Part shown: positions 16,937 to 25,953 of the stretch, in pieces
Numbering within the stretch: position 1 is the stretch's first letter
How the letters are laid out: each line of letters begins with the position of its first letter
Origin: Bacillota bacterium
Lineage (GTDB): Bacteria; Bacillota; Clostridia; Lachnospirales; Lachnospiraceae
DNA: 58,760 bases
Direction of reading: 5' to 3'
Assembly (NCBI GenBank): GCA_023391695.1
Contig: JAEWAK010000049.1
Span: 1 to 58,760, forward strand
Made by a program: the position numbers and the translations under genes
Notes under the pieces: model-generated
Told to the model about the DNA's origin: nothing
Database searches by the model: none
The model's input: the letters and a program-made list of their open reading frames with translations, nothing else

Positions 16937-17791
16937 TTATGCCTTGCCTGCACTCTGGCATACGCATATTTTTTCTTGCACCAGCTTCTTAACTTCTTCC
17001 CGGCCGATTTCATTATATTTTTTCGGGTCAATGATATCGGCATGGCCTTCCAAGGTACGACGCACACCTTTTGTAAAGGCCGCTCTTAATTCGGTTGCAA
17101 AATTCACCTTACAAATTCCAAGTTCTATGGAATGGCGAACCATATCATCCGGTACACCGGAGGCACCATGCAGCACCAGAGGTATCGATACCGCCGTATT
17201 TATTTCTCTCAACCGGTCAAAATCTAATTTCGGTTTACCGGTGTAGAATCCATGTGCGGTTCCTATTGCAACCGCCAGGGACTGGATTCCAGCTTTTTCG
17301 GCAAATTCGACTGCCCGCTGCGGATTTGTATAGATGGCATCCTTTCCGGAAACCTCATAGCCGTCTTCCTTGCCGCCTATGATACCCAGCTCGGATTCAA
17401 CATCTACACCGGCCTTGTCGGCAACGGCCACAACCCTTTTACTAAGCGCTATATTTTCTTCGAAGGAAAGCTTTGAACCGTCGATCATGACCGAGGTATA
17501 TCCTGCCTTAATGGCCTGCTCACATAACTCAAAGCTGTTTCCGTGATCCAGATGCAGAACGACCGGCACGGGTACTTTTTGAGCTTCCGAAAAAACCATG
17601 CTCTGAAACATTTCCAGGCTGGCGTAGGATACAGTGGAGGGTGTTGTCTGAATGATTACAGGCGATTTCAATTCCGCTGCCGCCGCTATAATTGCCTGGA
17701 CCATCTCCATATTTTCGGCATTAAACGCACCGATGGCATAGCCGCCTTCCTTTGCTTTTCTCAAAATCGTTTTAGAACCTACCATTGTCAT
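16937..17791 (-). CDS. Class II ketose-bisphosphate aldolase (GatY/KbaY/FbaA family)
   Basis: Zinc-dependent aldolase of 284 residues, the usual length of GatY/KbaY tagatose-bisphosphate aldolases, cleaving a ketose-1,6-bisphosphate to DHAP and glyceraldehyde 3-phosphate. The catalytic Asp82 and zinc-binding His83 lie in VLHLDHG, and further zinc ligands His180 (GTAHGFY) and His208 (LVLHGASG) are present. The start at 17791 follows GAGGTG at nine bases; the longer frame to 17875 overlaps the upstream gene's end without support. It is the last gene of the operon. The pairing with a GatZ-type gene suggests tagatose-1,6-bisphosphate, but fructose-bisphosphate or a ketose-1-phosphate are possible substrates. 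Confidence 0.9.
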   Translation of the reverse strand: MTMVGSKTILRKAKEGGYAIGAFNAENMEMVQAIIAAAAELKSPVIIQTTPSTVSYASLEMFQSMVFSEAQKVPVPVVLHLDHGNSFELCEQAIKAGYTSVMIDGSKLSFEENIALSKRVVAVADKAGVDVESELGIIGGKEDGYEVSGKDAIYTNPQRAVEFAEKAGIQSLAVAIGTAHGFYTGKPKLDFDRLREINTAVSIPLVLHGASGVPDDMVRHSIELGICKVNFATELRAAFTKGVRRTLEGHADIIDPKKYNEIGREEVKKLVQEKICVCQSAGKA

Positions 17792-17864
17792 ATGTTTATT
17801 CACCTCTACTATTATTTTTACCGTTTCCGCTTGATTTTCAGGCAGCGGGCAAACCCGACAGCAG

Positions 17865-18884
17865 CTACATTTCAACCAGAATTTTCAGGCTGGTATCTTT
17901 ATTCTGCTCAATATATTTAAATGCTTCGGCATAGTTATCAAATTTAAATGTTTTCGAAATTAACGGCTTCATATTGATTTTTCCGGATGCCATGTAATCG
18001 ATCGTATCCTGGAAATCCTTTTCAATATACATCAGAGAACCGATGATTCTGTATTCACGGTCCTGAACCCATGCCAGATTGATGGCAGGAGTAGAACCAA
18101 AAACTCCTACGATTACTATGTCATGGCCTTTTTTCGAAAACTCGATCGCCTGGTTAACCGTAGCTCCGACCCCGACACATTCGAAGAAGATATCCGCACC
18201 TTCCTTGCCGAAAGCCTGTTCAATCGCCTCTTTCATAGAGGTTTCCCCGGTATTTGCCGTATGGGGAATTCCGCATTCTTTCGCAACCTTCAGACGGTAA
18301 TCTGACAAATCAGTTATCAGAACACTCTTAGCGCCTTCTGCCAAGGCTGCCTGTGCGGTTACATTTCCTATGGTACCGGCTCCCATAACCACTACATTCA
18401 TGCCTTTTATTTCTGTGCCTCTTCTGACGGCATGAACACCGACAGCTGCCGGTTCGACTGTTGCTGCCAATTCATCGGTCATACCTTCCGGTATCTTCTT
18501 AATGAGTGCTGCATCAACATTGAAATATTCACAGGCCGCACCCGGAGTCTGGCAGCCGATTACCTGCAAGGTATTGCAAACATTATATCTTCCGTTTTTG
18601 CAGGGTTCACATTCATGGCAGAACTCCTGTGGCATTGCCGTTACAAGATCTCCGACCTTGATATTCTTAACGTCTGCTCCAACTTCCACAACCTCGCCTG
18701 CCATTTCATGTCCAAGACGGATTGGGAATGACATGAAAGGATGTTTTCCGTAATAGGCATGTATATCTGAGCCGCAAATACCTATTTTTTTTACTTTCAT
18801 CAAAATTTCATTCGGTTTAATCACCGGTTTTTCTATTTCACTAAATTCAATTGTTTCTTTACTTACCAAAATTGCCTGTTTCAT
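17865..18884 (-). CDS. Zinc-dependent polyol dehydrogenase (MDR superfamily)
   Basis: A 339-residue NAD(P)-dependent dehydrogenase of the sorbitol/galactitol/threonine dehydrogenase group. The catalytic zinc ligands are Cys37 (GICGSD), His59-Glu60 (RLGHEMAG) and Glu144 (VEP). The structural zinc set is complete in CHECEPCKNGRYNVC (Cys89, 92, 95, 103), and the Rossmann motif GAGTIG lies at residues 168-173. In this operon it most likely oxidises an imported hexitol to a ketohexose, or acts on an epimer. The ATG at 18884 has GGAGG eight bases upstream. Substrate (galactitol, altritol, allitol, sorbitol) cannot be read from sequence. Confidence 0.9.
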   Translation of the reverse strand: MKQAILVSKETIEFSEIEKPVIKPNEILMKVKKIGICGSDIHAYYGKHPFMSFPIRLGHEMAGEVVEVGADVKNIKVGDLVTAMPQEFCHECEPCKNGRYNVCNTLQVIGCQTPGAACEYFNVDAALIKKIPEGMTDELAATVEPAAVGVHAVRRGTEIKGMNVVVMGAGTIGNVTAQAALAEGAKSVLITDLSDYRLKVAKECGIPHTANTGETSMKEAIEQAFGKEGADIFFECVGVGATVNQAIEFSKKGHDIVIVGVFGSTPAINLAWVQDREYRIIGSLMYIEKDFQDTIDYMASGKINMKPLISKTFKFDNYAEAFKYIEQNKDTSLKILVEM

Positions 18885-18921
18885 TTTTTTATTCCTCCAT
18901 GTTAAAACCTGAATTATTAAG

Positions 18922-18951
18922 CAGTATTTCCGGCAAATGCCGGAAATACTG
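18922..18951. repeat. Intra-operon hairpin downstream of the binding-protein gene
   Basis: Perfect 13-base arms CAGTATTTCCGGC (18922-18934) and GCCGGAAATACTG (18939-18951) with a four-base loop, 16 bases past the stop of the sugar-binding protein gene. It probably stabilises the upstream mRNA or partly terminates, giving more transporter than dehydrogenase and aldolase. Confidence 0.75.
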
Positions 18952-18966
18952 ATCAGCTTAAAATAA

Positions 18967-20022
18967 CTATTTTGAAATCATTCCGTTTTCTGTATATCTG
19001 GTAATAAATTCGGAAACATTGTCCTTTGTAATCAGGGTTACAGGAATCTGGACTTTCTCAAATCTGTCACTGTTGGCTCCGGTTAGAATCTCATGACAGA
19101 TACGGGCACCTTCCTCTGCCATAACTTTAGCATCCTGCAGGGCGGTAGCGGTCATTTCACCGCCATTTATAGCGATAGCGGCATCTGCTAGTCCGTCTAC
19201 GCCGAAGAACTTAATGTTATCCTGAATTCCGGCTTCTTTTGCAGCTTCATAAGCACCGATTGCCATAGCATCATTCATAGATATAACGGCATCGATTTTA
19301 TCACCGTGTACCTGGATCCAGTTTTCCATTAGCTCCATGCCCTTGCCTTTTTCCCAGCCTCCGATCTGTTCGTCCAGAATCTTGATAGTGGTCTGCGAGA
19401 AAAGCTTTTCCTCGTAAGCTCTGCGGCGTTCGATAGAGTCGGTATTTCCGGAGGGGCCCAACAGAACAACTGCATTTGCATCGTCTGCTAACTGCGTTTT
19501 CGCATATTCGGCAACAACAGTACCTAAATCATACGGATTTGCAATAACGCTGGAAGCTTTTTCAACGCCAAAGTCATCCAGATTAATCATCATTACGGGT
19601 ATTCCCCGTTCGATATAACCTGCAACAAAATCATCTTCTGCTGCCGGTTCAATTGGTAACAGGATAATGTAATCATATCCCTGGGCTACACATGTTTCCA
19701 TGTTATTAATTTGTGTTTCAAGTTCGTTTTTGCTGTCGATAACTGTTAATTCCATATCATCATATGTTTTAAAAGCAGTTGTTAATTCGTCAGCCAGCCA
19801 GGATGCAAAGGTTTTTGACATATCAGTCGGAAGAAATGCAACTTTAAAGGTATCTTCGCTGTCTGTCGTTCCATTGCCTGAAGGTTCTGCTGCATCAGTG
19901 GCGGCAGGTGTATTCGTCGCCTCATTTGTGGTATCGGACTTCTTGTCTGTGCTGCAGCCTATAAATGTACTTGCAACCATTGTCATTACCATTACCAAAC
20001 TAATTAATTTCTTAAATTTCAT
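18967..20022 (-). CDS. Sugar ABC transporter substrate-binding lipoprotein (RbsB family)
   Basis: A 351-residue lipoprotein: signal peptide with the lipobox TFIGC (Cys23), a Thr/Ser/Asp linker to about residue 58, then a two-lobe periplasmic-binding-protein fold of the ribose/galactose class (VAFLPTDMSKTFASWLAD; PIEPAAEDDFVAGYIERGIP; ISMNDAMAIGAYEAAKEAG). It captures the sugar or polyol outside the membrane for the permease and ATPase encoded just upstream. The ATG at 20022 has AGGAGG seven bases upstream. The hairpin after the gene should favour high expression, as is usual for binding proteins. Confidence 0.92.
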   Translation of the reverse strand: MKFKKLISLVMVMTMVASTFIGCSTDKKSDTTNEATNTPAATDAAEPSGNGTTDSEDTFKVAFLPTDMSKTFASWLADELTTAFKTYDDMELTVIDSKNELETQINNMETCVAQGYDYIILLPIEPAAEDDFVAGYIERGIPVMMINLDDFGVEKASSVIANPYDLGTVVAEYAKTQLADDANAVVLLGPSGNTDSIERRRAYEEKLFSQTTIKILDEQIGGWEKGKGMELMENWIQVHGDKIDAVISMNDAMAIGAYEAAKEAGIQDNIKFFGVDGLADAAIAINGGEMTATALQDAKVMAEEGARICHEILTGANSDRFEKVQIPVTLITKDNVSEFITRYTENGMISK

Positions 20023-20048
20023 AAAATATCCTCCTTTTGATTATCTAT

Positions 20049-21032
20049 TTACTTTCTGCTTACATCAGAAATTGATGCCATAATTTTAATATCCGACTTT
20101 TGTTTCTTGGATATATGATCAGCAAGAACGGCAAAGATAATAATGAACCCCTTAATGATCATTTGAAGGTATGAATCAATGCCAAGCAGATTCATGATGT
20201 TATTTAATACACCTATGATAATGGATCCTAAAAACGTACCAAACGCTGTACCTGCACCGCCGGAAAAGCTTGTACCGCCAATGACAGCAGCTGTAATCGC
20301 ATCAGTCTCATAACCTCCGCCTTCACTGGGAATACCTGCATTTAACCGTCCCATCAATACCATTCCGGCGATTGCCGCAAATATGCCGGAAACAATAAAT
20401 ACTGCCCACTTTATTGAACAGACGCGGATACCTGCTGCATTTGCGGCATCTGAATTACCGCCGATTGCATATAAGTAACGACCAAATTTGGTATACTTCA
20501 ATACGATATGTGTGATGATCAGCATAAGTAGCATGACAAAGACAGTAATCGGAAGGAAGCCCATTAATTTGCTCTGGCCTAATGCTTTAAAATTACCGAT
20601 TTGATAAACATTCTGTCCTCTGGTATACAGGCAGATAATGCCGAAACAAACTGTCTGCATGGCCAGGGTAACGATAAAAGAAGGTAATCTGAAATATGCT
20701 ACAAACAGACCGTTTAATGCACCTACGGCAGCACCGATAAGTAACCCCAATATAAAAGCAAGAACCAGATTATGGGTTGATAGATAAATGATACAAGCAA
20801 AAGTTCCGGACATACCTGCCAAAAAACCAATAGAAAGGTCGATCTCTCCACTAATAATAATCATAGCCTGAGCAAATGCACAAATTGTAACAATGCTTAC
20901 CTGTTTTAAAATATTGGTGAAATTCGTGGGAGTTAAAAAGTTATCTGACAAAATGGAACATATTATAACGATACCGATTAAAATTAATACTAAAGAGTAT
21001 TTTCTTAAATTCGGTTTTGCTTTTTCTTTCAT
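20049..21032 (-). CDS. Sugar ABC transporter permease (RbsC/BPD_transp_2 family)
   Basis: A 327-residue integral membrane protein with about nine to ten hydrophobic helices spread over residues 12-310. The family motifs GEIDLSIGFLAG (near residue 62), RLPSFIVTLAMQ and the loop GGTSFSGGAGTAFGTFLG are all visible. A homodimer would form the channel with the double ATPase encoded upstream. The ATG at 21032 follows AAGGAGACAGGT. It lies between the ATPase (28-base gap) and the binding protein (26-base gap) in the common ATPase-permease-binding protein order. Confidence 0.93.
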   Translation of the reverse strand: MKEKAKPNLRKYSLVLILIGIVIICSILSDNFLTPTNFTNILKQVSIVTICAFAQAMIIISGEIDLSIGFLAGMSGTFACIIYLSTHNLVLAFILGLLIGAAVGALNGLFVAYFRLPSFIVTLAMQTVCFGIICLYTRGQNVYQIGNFKALGQSKLMGFLPITVFVMLLMLIITHIVLKYTKFGRYLYAIGGNSDAANAAGIRVCSIKWAVFIVSGIFAAIAGMVLMGRLNAGIPSEGGGYETDAITAAVIGGTSFSGGAGTAFGTFLGSIIIGVLNNIMNLLGIDSYLQMIIKGFIIIFAVLADHISKKQKSDIKIMASISDVSRK

Positions 21033-21060
21033 ACCTGTCTCCTTTACTTATATAAAAATT

Positions 21061-22554
21061 CTATACTTCTATCCGTGTAGCCAGCTGCATGATTCTTTCC
21101 TGAGAAAATTCCTTGCGGTCCAGACAACCTGTAAGATAACCCTGGCTCATTATATAAATTCTGTCACTCATACCAAGAAGTTCAGGCATTTCAGAGGAAA
21201 TCATCAGTATGGCATAACCTTTTTTTGCCAGGTCCGTAATGATATTGTAGATCTCTAGCTTGGCTCCGACATCGATGCCGCGGGTTGGCTCATCCAGAAT
21301 CAGCAAATCGCTTTTCAGCATCAGCCAGCGTGCCAGTAATACCTTTTGCTGATTGCCTCCGCTAAGTGAATTGATCGGTGTCTCTATGCCTGCAAACCTG
21401 ACCTTTAGCATCTGGGACATCTCAGTTGCTTCCCGGACTTCCTTTCTAAGATTTAAGAAAGCACCTTTACTGATACGGTGGCTGGCCAGCGTTATATTCT
21501 CACGGCAGCTTCTGACCCCAATAATTCCTTCCTTCTTGCGGTCTTCCGTAATCATCAGGATTTTATTTCTTATTGCATGTGAAACATTTTTAGGCGTATA
21601 TGGCTTGCCGTATAACGTTATCTCTCCGGAGTCAAGCGGATCCAAACCAAAAATTGCGCGGCATACTTCGCTCCGCCCGGAGCCGATTAAACCGGCCAGG
21701 CCTACAATTTCACCTTTTCTTACAGAGAAGGAGATATCTTTAAACATGCCGCTGCTGCAAAGCTTCTTTGCTTCAAAGACTACCTCTCCAGCTGGTAAGG
21801 TCTCTTTGGGATATATGTTCTCAATGGAGCGCCCGACTATATATGCGATAATGGAACTTTCCGTAAAACCACTTACCGGACCTGAGATAATACTTTTACC
21901 GTCCCGGATAATCGTTATATCATCGGCAATTTGGAAAATCTCATCCATTTTGTGGCTGATATAAAGAAAACTGATTCCCTGCTTTTTCAGACGCGCAATT
22001 GTTTCAAACAGCAGCGTTATTTCTTTATTTGAAATGGAAGAAGTAGGTTCATCCATAATGATTACCTGCGCATGAAAAGCAACTGATTTTACGATTTCCA
22101 GCATTTGAATACTTGCAATCGGAAGATCCTTTATTTTTGTACTTGGATCATACGAAAGATCGTTTTCATTCAGTATTTTTTGAGCCTGCAGGATCATATC
22201 CTTCCATTTTACCCAGCCTGCTTTGCCGGGCTGGCGTTTCATAAAAATATTTTCTGCAATTGTCAGCTCAGGAAAGAAATTCAACTCCTGATAGATCATG
22301 GCTATTCCTGCCTGGGCCGACTCCATCGGGCCGGAAAAAGAAACTTCCTTTCCGTCCATCAGGATTCTGCCTGTATCACGTTTATACAGACCGTTGATAA
22401 TCTTCATCAAGGTTGATTTCCCTGCACCGTTTTCACCAACAACAGCATGTACGGTCCCTGTCCGTAAACTGATGTTAACGTTGTCCAACGCCTTTACACC
22501 TGGAAAAGATTTTGAAATATTTTCTAATTGCAGCTTATATACTTCCTCTGCCAT
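21061..22554 (-). CDS. Sugar ABC transporter ATP-binding protein, double cassette (RbsA/MglA type)
   Basis: A 497-residue protein with two fused ATPase cassettes. The first has an intact Walker A at residues 40-48 (GENGAGKST) and MDEPTSSISN as Walker B/D-loop, with the degenerate signature usual for this family. The second has a non-canonical P-loop (GLIGSGRSEV), a perfect signature LSGGNQQKVLLARW and LILDEPTRGIDVGAK. One such protein powers a permease dimer. I start it at the ATG at 22554, nine bases after AAGGAG, rather than at the in-frame ATG 27 bases upstream. The gene follows the GatZ-like gene by 33 bases. Confidence 0.93.
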   Translation of the reverse strand: MAEEVYKLQLENISKSFPGVKALDNVNISLRTGTVHAVVGENGAGKSTLMKIINGLYKRDTGRILMDGKEVSFSGPMESAQAGIAMIYQELNFFPELTIAENIFMKRQPGKAGWVKWKDMILQAQKILNENDLSYDPSTKIKDLPIASIQMLEIVKSVAFHAQVIIMDEPTSSISNKEITLLFETIARLKKQGISFLYISHKMDEIFQIADDITIIRDGKSIISGPVSGFTESSIIAYIVGRSIENIYPKETLPAGEVVFEAKKLCSSGMFKDISFSVRKGEIVGLAGLIGSGRSEVCRAIFGLDPLDSGEITLYGKPYTPKNVSHAIRNKILMITEDRKKEGIIGVRSCRENITLASHRISKGAFLNLRKEVREATEMSQMLKVRFAGIETPINSLSGGNQQKVLLARWLMLKSDLLILDEPTRGIDVGAKLEIYNIITDLAKKGYAILMISSEMPELLGMSDRIYIMSQGYLTGCLDRKEFSQERIMQLATRIEV

Positions 22555-22587
22555 AGCATGATGCTCCTTTCCTCGTTTCATGCCTCT

Positions 22588-23916
22588 TTAGTTTATAAAA
22601 ACCTCACCGATCATGTAATTGTGTTTTGTAGCAAAATTATAGCTATCTATTATTTCCACAACACTGTCAATTATTAATGATTTGGCATCTTTGGACAGCT
22701 TCCCGTCTCTGACTTTTATATATTGCATCGGCATGTACTGATACAGCAGACCAAGCGGAAGATCAACACGGTTAATATTATCGATCAATTGGTATATTGC
22801 ATTTTGAATTTCAGGCTGTATAAAATAATACCGGCATCGATCAGAAAAACTATATTTTCGTTTTAGAGCCATCTCTTTTTCCGTACCGCGGTAATGCTTT
22901 TTCCAATTATAGGGATCGTTAAGCATTGCCTTTTCCAGCACTTCCTTAAAGTCAGCCCTTCTGTCTCCGGGGATTAACTCCTTTTCAATCATACTTAAGG
23001 CATATAATCCCTTTCGCAGAGCGAAAGTCAATGCCGGTCCGACTTTCAGTATGGCAATTCCGTCTTCCATCATTTTTTTCAGCTCCATTGGACTCTGGTA
23101 GTCGGTTGAATGGCCTTCCAGCACAATTCCGTCAAACTTTTTCATACTTTCACATAATGCAGACGATTTAACAGAATCATAATGGAAAATACTGTCATCA
23201 CCAAATTCGACCCCTGGCTGTACAACAACTCCAATGATATTTTCAAATGCATCCTTCAAACCATTTTCTTCGAATTGATGCTTAAATGCGTTAATGGTTT
23301 TTTCAACTGCCTCCGGCCTTGTAACAGATAATCCGTCATCTTCCCCCTGGCTGCCCCCGGGTATCGGAACTTCGCTGCCTATGATATAGACTGGTCTCTG
23401 TTCATTTGGATTCTTCTTTTTCAGCTCCTGGTAGGCTTCTTCACAAGCCATATAAAGTATTGAGCTTCTTCTGGCTATCAATTCATCCGATAAAGGTTCC
23501 GTCTTAGGATCATCAGCAAGTTTCATACTGGTATCCAGATGGATTTTTTTATATCCGGCACTGACCATAAGCTTTACCAGCTCAACAGCTTTTTCCATCG
23601 CTGCGGATTCATTTTCATCTGACCAGACCAACGGCCCTAAATGATCGCCTCCCAGTATTATCCTGCCTATTGGAAAGTTTGTCCTGTCCGCGATCTGATA
23701 TACAAACCGCATAAAATCTGCAGGTGTCATTCCTGTATAGCCGCCATATTGATTCACCTGATTTGCGGTTGCCTCGATCAATACCGTATCATCAAAGCGT
23801 TTGGCCTGCTCCATGACGGCTTCTATTACTAATTCGTTTGCAGTACAATAGGATGCGATACCGCATGCAATGCCGGATTGACGTTTTTTAATCAGTTCTC
23901 TTAATAAATCGCTCAT
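22588..23916 (-). CDS. GatZ/KbaZ-family protein (tagatose-bisphosphate aldolase subunit or ketose-6-phosphate 4-epimerase)
   Basis: A 442-residue TIM-barrel protein of COG4573. The N-terminus GIASYCTANELVIEAVMEQA, ATANQVNQYGGYTGM, ILGGDHLGP and HLDTSM blocks identify the family, and the C-terminal DRCRYYF and RVDLPLGLLYQYMP stretches are full length. In E. coli GatZ and KbaZ are chaperone-like partners of GatY/KbaY. Other members of this family, such as those in Agrobacterium, are reported to epimerise tagatose 6-phosphate at C4 to fructose 6-phosphate. A GatY-type aldolase at the end of this operon keeps both roles open. The ATG at 23916 is four to five bases from the kinase stop, indicating translational coupling. 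Confidence 0.88.
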   Translation of the reverse strand: MSDLLRELIKKRQSGIACGIASYCTANELVIEAVMEQAKRFDDTVLIEATANQVNQYGGYTGMTPADFMRFVYQIADRTNFPIGRIILGGDHLGPLVWSDENESAAMEKAVELVKLMVSAGYKKIHLDTSMKLADDPKTEPLSDELIARRSSILYMACEEAYQELKKKNPNEQRPVYIIGSEVPIPGGSQGEDDGLSVTRPEAVEKTINAFKHQFEENGLKDAFENIIGVVVQPGVEFGDDSIFHYDSVKSSALCESMKKFDGIVLEGHSTDYQSPMELKKMMEDGIAILKVGPALTFALRKGLYALSMIEKELIPGDRRADFKEVLEKAMLNDPYNWKKHYRGTEKEMALKRKYSFSDRCRYYFIQPEIQNAIYQLIDNINRVDLPLGLLYQYMPMQYIKVRDGKLSKDAKSLIIDSVVEIIDSYNFATKHNYMIGEVFIN

Positions 23917-23920
23917 AGCA

Positions 23921-24859
23921 TCACCTTTTGCTTTCAATCATATTCCTTATTGATTCGGGATTGATTTTTCCTTCCATAGGACCGAATTCCGCTGCGTTCA
24001 ATGCTCCTGCGGCGGCACCCATTTTTGCAGCTTCTTCAATACTTTTTCCCTGAGCCAGGCCTGCGATAAATGCTCCGTCGAAGCAATCACCTGCACCGGT
24101 TGCATCCTTTTGTTCGACTTTATACACCCCGACCTTTGTCATGCCTTCACGTGTATAAATTGTACTACCCCTGGAGCCGTTTTTTAGTACCAGTATTTCC
24201 AGTAAGGGATTTTCAAAGCATTTTTTTATGGCATCTTCTAAAGAGGATACCCCCATAATCATCAGAAGCTCTTCCAGGCCGGGGAGAAATATTCTCGTAT
24301 TATTCATCACTTCCTTAATTACCGCATTTATCGAATCGTCGGTATAAAGCTCTTTTCTGATATTGGGATCAAAGGAGATCTTTGCTCCGTTTGCAACCAT
24401 CAAACGCATGGTTTTCAGAATTTCCTGGGCAAAATCATTGTTGGCCATAAGGGAACATCCCATGATATGCATGAATTTTGTATCCTTAAAATCTCCTTCT
24501 GCAGGGGCTTTTGCTTCAACAGACGGCGTATTACCCATATGGAAAATGAATTTTCTGGAGCCATCCCGGAAGTAAGTGACAAATGCAACTCCGGTGGCTT
24601 TTTCTGCGCTTTCGATAACATGACTGCAATCAACACCGTCCTTCTTTAGCCTTTCCAGAAGACATTTTCCGAAGTCATCCTTTCCGACACCTCCGATAAT
24701 GGCTGTTTTGCATCCGAGTCTGGCTGCCGTATCGATAAAAATAGCAGGAGCACCGCTCGGAAACGGGCCTCGGAACAGTCCCTGCTCGTCCAACGGGACA
24801 TCTTCCTTGATCCTCATAATTTCAACAAGCATTTCGCCCATAATTATGATATCTGCCAT
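23921..24859 (-). CDS. PfkB/ribokinase-family ketose kinase
   Basis: A 312-residue sugar kinase. The first PfkB signature is seen around residues 35-65 (GAPAIFIDTAARLGC, GGVGKDDFG) and the second is DATGAGDCFDGAF at 252-264 with catalytic Asp258 and its anion hole. FDPNIR at 163-168 is typical of the ketohexose/2-keto-3-deoxygluconate kinase branch. It is the only kinase in the operon, so it should phosphorylate the free ketohexose made by the dehydrogenase and epimerase, at C6 or C1. The ATG at 24859 follows AAGGAGG at eight bases, 13 bases from the epimerase stop. Confidence 0.9.
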   Translation of the reverse strand: MADIIIMGEMLVEIMRIKEDVPLDEQGLFRGPFPSGAPAIFIDTAARLGCKTAIIGGVGKDDFGKCLLERLKKDGVDCSHVIESAEKATGVAFVTYFRDGSRKFIFHMGNTPSVEAKAPAEGDFKDTKFMHIMGCSLMANNDFAQEILKTMRLMVANGAKISFDPNIRKELYTDDSINAVIKEVMNNTRIFLPGLEELLMIMGVSSLEDAIKKCFENPLLEILVLKNGSRGSTIYTREGMTKVGVYKVEQKDATGAGDCFDGAFIAGLAQGKSIEEAAKMGAAAGALNAAEFGPMEGKINPESIRNMIESKR

Positions 24860-24872
24860 GTTATTGTCCTCC

Positions 24873-25742
24873 TTAACCTAAACAGCATTTTTTCAGATAG
24901 ACTAAGGAATTTTTGATATTCTGGTCCATCTGCTCAGGGGTTGCGTTATTACTGAGATCCCTCCAGACACGGATATCATGTCCGACCTGTCCGCCTTTTA
25001 ATATAAACGGTTCCATAACCACTGCTTTTTTATAGTTAATATCCCTCAGGGCTTTGCCGATTTCCGGCCAGTCAATGGTATTATTCATGCCCGGCAGTTT
25101 CCTGTTGCATTCTCCAACATGAAGATGTCCCAAAAGGTTTCCGGCCTTTCTGACAGTTTCATACATATTGTCTTCTTCTATGTTCATGTGATAGGTATCC
25201 AGCAGAATATTGATATGCGTGCTTCCTACCTTTCTGACATATTCAATAGCTTCCTCACAGTCGGTTAAAATGTAGGTTTCATTTCTGTTCAACACTTCAA
25301 GTGCACATTCAATATCTAATTCTTCGGCAGTTTTACTGAGTTCTTTCAAACAGGCGATACTTCTTTCCCAGGCTGCTTCCTTATCCGTATTCATAAAATC
25401 GGAAGGCCAGAAGGAATAAATCGCACCCACAAGTGTTTTGGATCCCAGTTTCGCCATGTTGCGTAGAACCGTTTTAAAATATTCAACCCCATGCTCTCTG
25501 ACGGCGGGGTCTGGCGAAGCAAAATCATTTTCTCTTGAAGGACCGCTGTTGGTGGTAAACTCGATTCCTCTTTCTGCTGCCAGTGACTTCAGCATCGATA
25601 TCTCTTCGTCTGACATATGATATAAATGGTCAGCTCCTATTTCGAGAATATCAAATCCAATTTCAGCGACCTTATTTGTCAAAGCAATATAATCACATTT
25701 CCATTCTGTAACCCAATAGGCATATCCTGTACCAAATTTCAT
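24873..25742 (-). CDS. D-tagatose/D-allulose 3-epimerase family enzyme
   Basis: A 289-residue TIM-barrel epimerase with the usual length of the D-psicose (allulose) and D-tagatose 3-epimerases. The N-terminus MKFGTGYAYWVTEWKCDY and the AIYSFWPSDF, LDTYHMNIEEDN and HLHVGECNRKLPG blocks are those of the family. All four metal ligands are in place: Glu149 (EVLNRNE), Asp182, His208 and Glu244 (VVMEPF). By family knowledge it interconverts free ketohexoses at C3 with Mn or Co, for example allulose with fructose or sorbose with tagatose. It is the first gene of the operon; its ATG at 25742 follows GAAAGGAAG. The natural substrate could also be an L-ketohexose. Confidence 0.9.
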   Translation of the reverse strand: MKFGTGYAYWVTEWKCDYIALTNKVAEIGFDILEIGADHLYHMSDEEISMLKSLAAERGIEFTTNSGPSRENDFASPDPAVREHGVEYFKTVLRNMAKLGSKTLVGAIYSFWPSDFMNTDKEAAWERSIACLKELSKTAEELDIECALEVLNRNETYILTDCEEAIEYVRKVGSTHINILLDTYHMNIEEDNMYETVRKAGNLLGHLHVGECNRKLPGMNNTIDWPEIGKALRDINYKKAVVMEPFILKGGQVGHDIRVWRDLSNNATPEQMDQNIKNSLVYLKKCCLG

Positions 25743-25764
25743 GATAATCTTCCTTTCTTCTCCA

Positions 25765-25776
25765 ATGCTCGTGCAT
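25765..25776. promoter_or_regulatory. Operator-like site 1
   Basis: ATGCTCGTGCAT, an almost perfect palindrome with the TGCTCGnGC core. It lies 23-34 bases before the epimerase start codon, in the 5' leader, where a bound repressor would block elongation or initiation. Confidence 0.5.
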
Positions 25777-25833
25777 AATTTTAATTGATAGTAACAAAAT
25801 TTATACTAGTAATTATATATATATAATGATTTT

Positions 25834-25845
25834 GTGCTCGAGCTC
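25834..25845. promoter_or_regulatory. Operator-like site 2
   Basis: GTGCTCGAGCTC, sharing TGCTCGnGC with the other two sites; its centre contains GCTCGAGC, an eight-base palindrome with the central CpG usual for LacI-family operators. It overlaps the likely -35 region of the epimerase operon. Confidence 0.5.
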
Positions 25846-25953
25846 GGTTTTGTAATATGATTCTAACATGAGAATTAATTTATTACAATATATATAATTC
25901 ATTATTTTAAAACGAAATATTTGTGCAATTTGTACAATGCATATATTTTTAAA

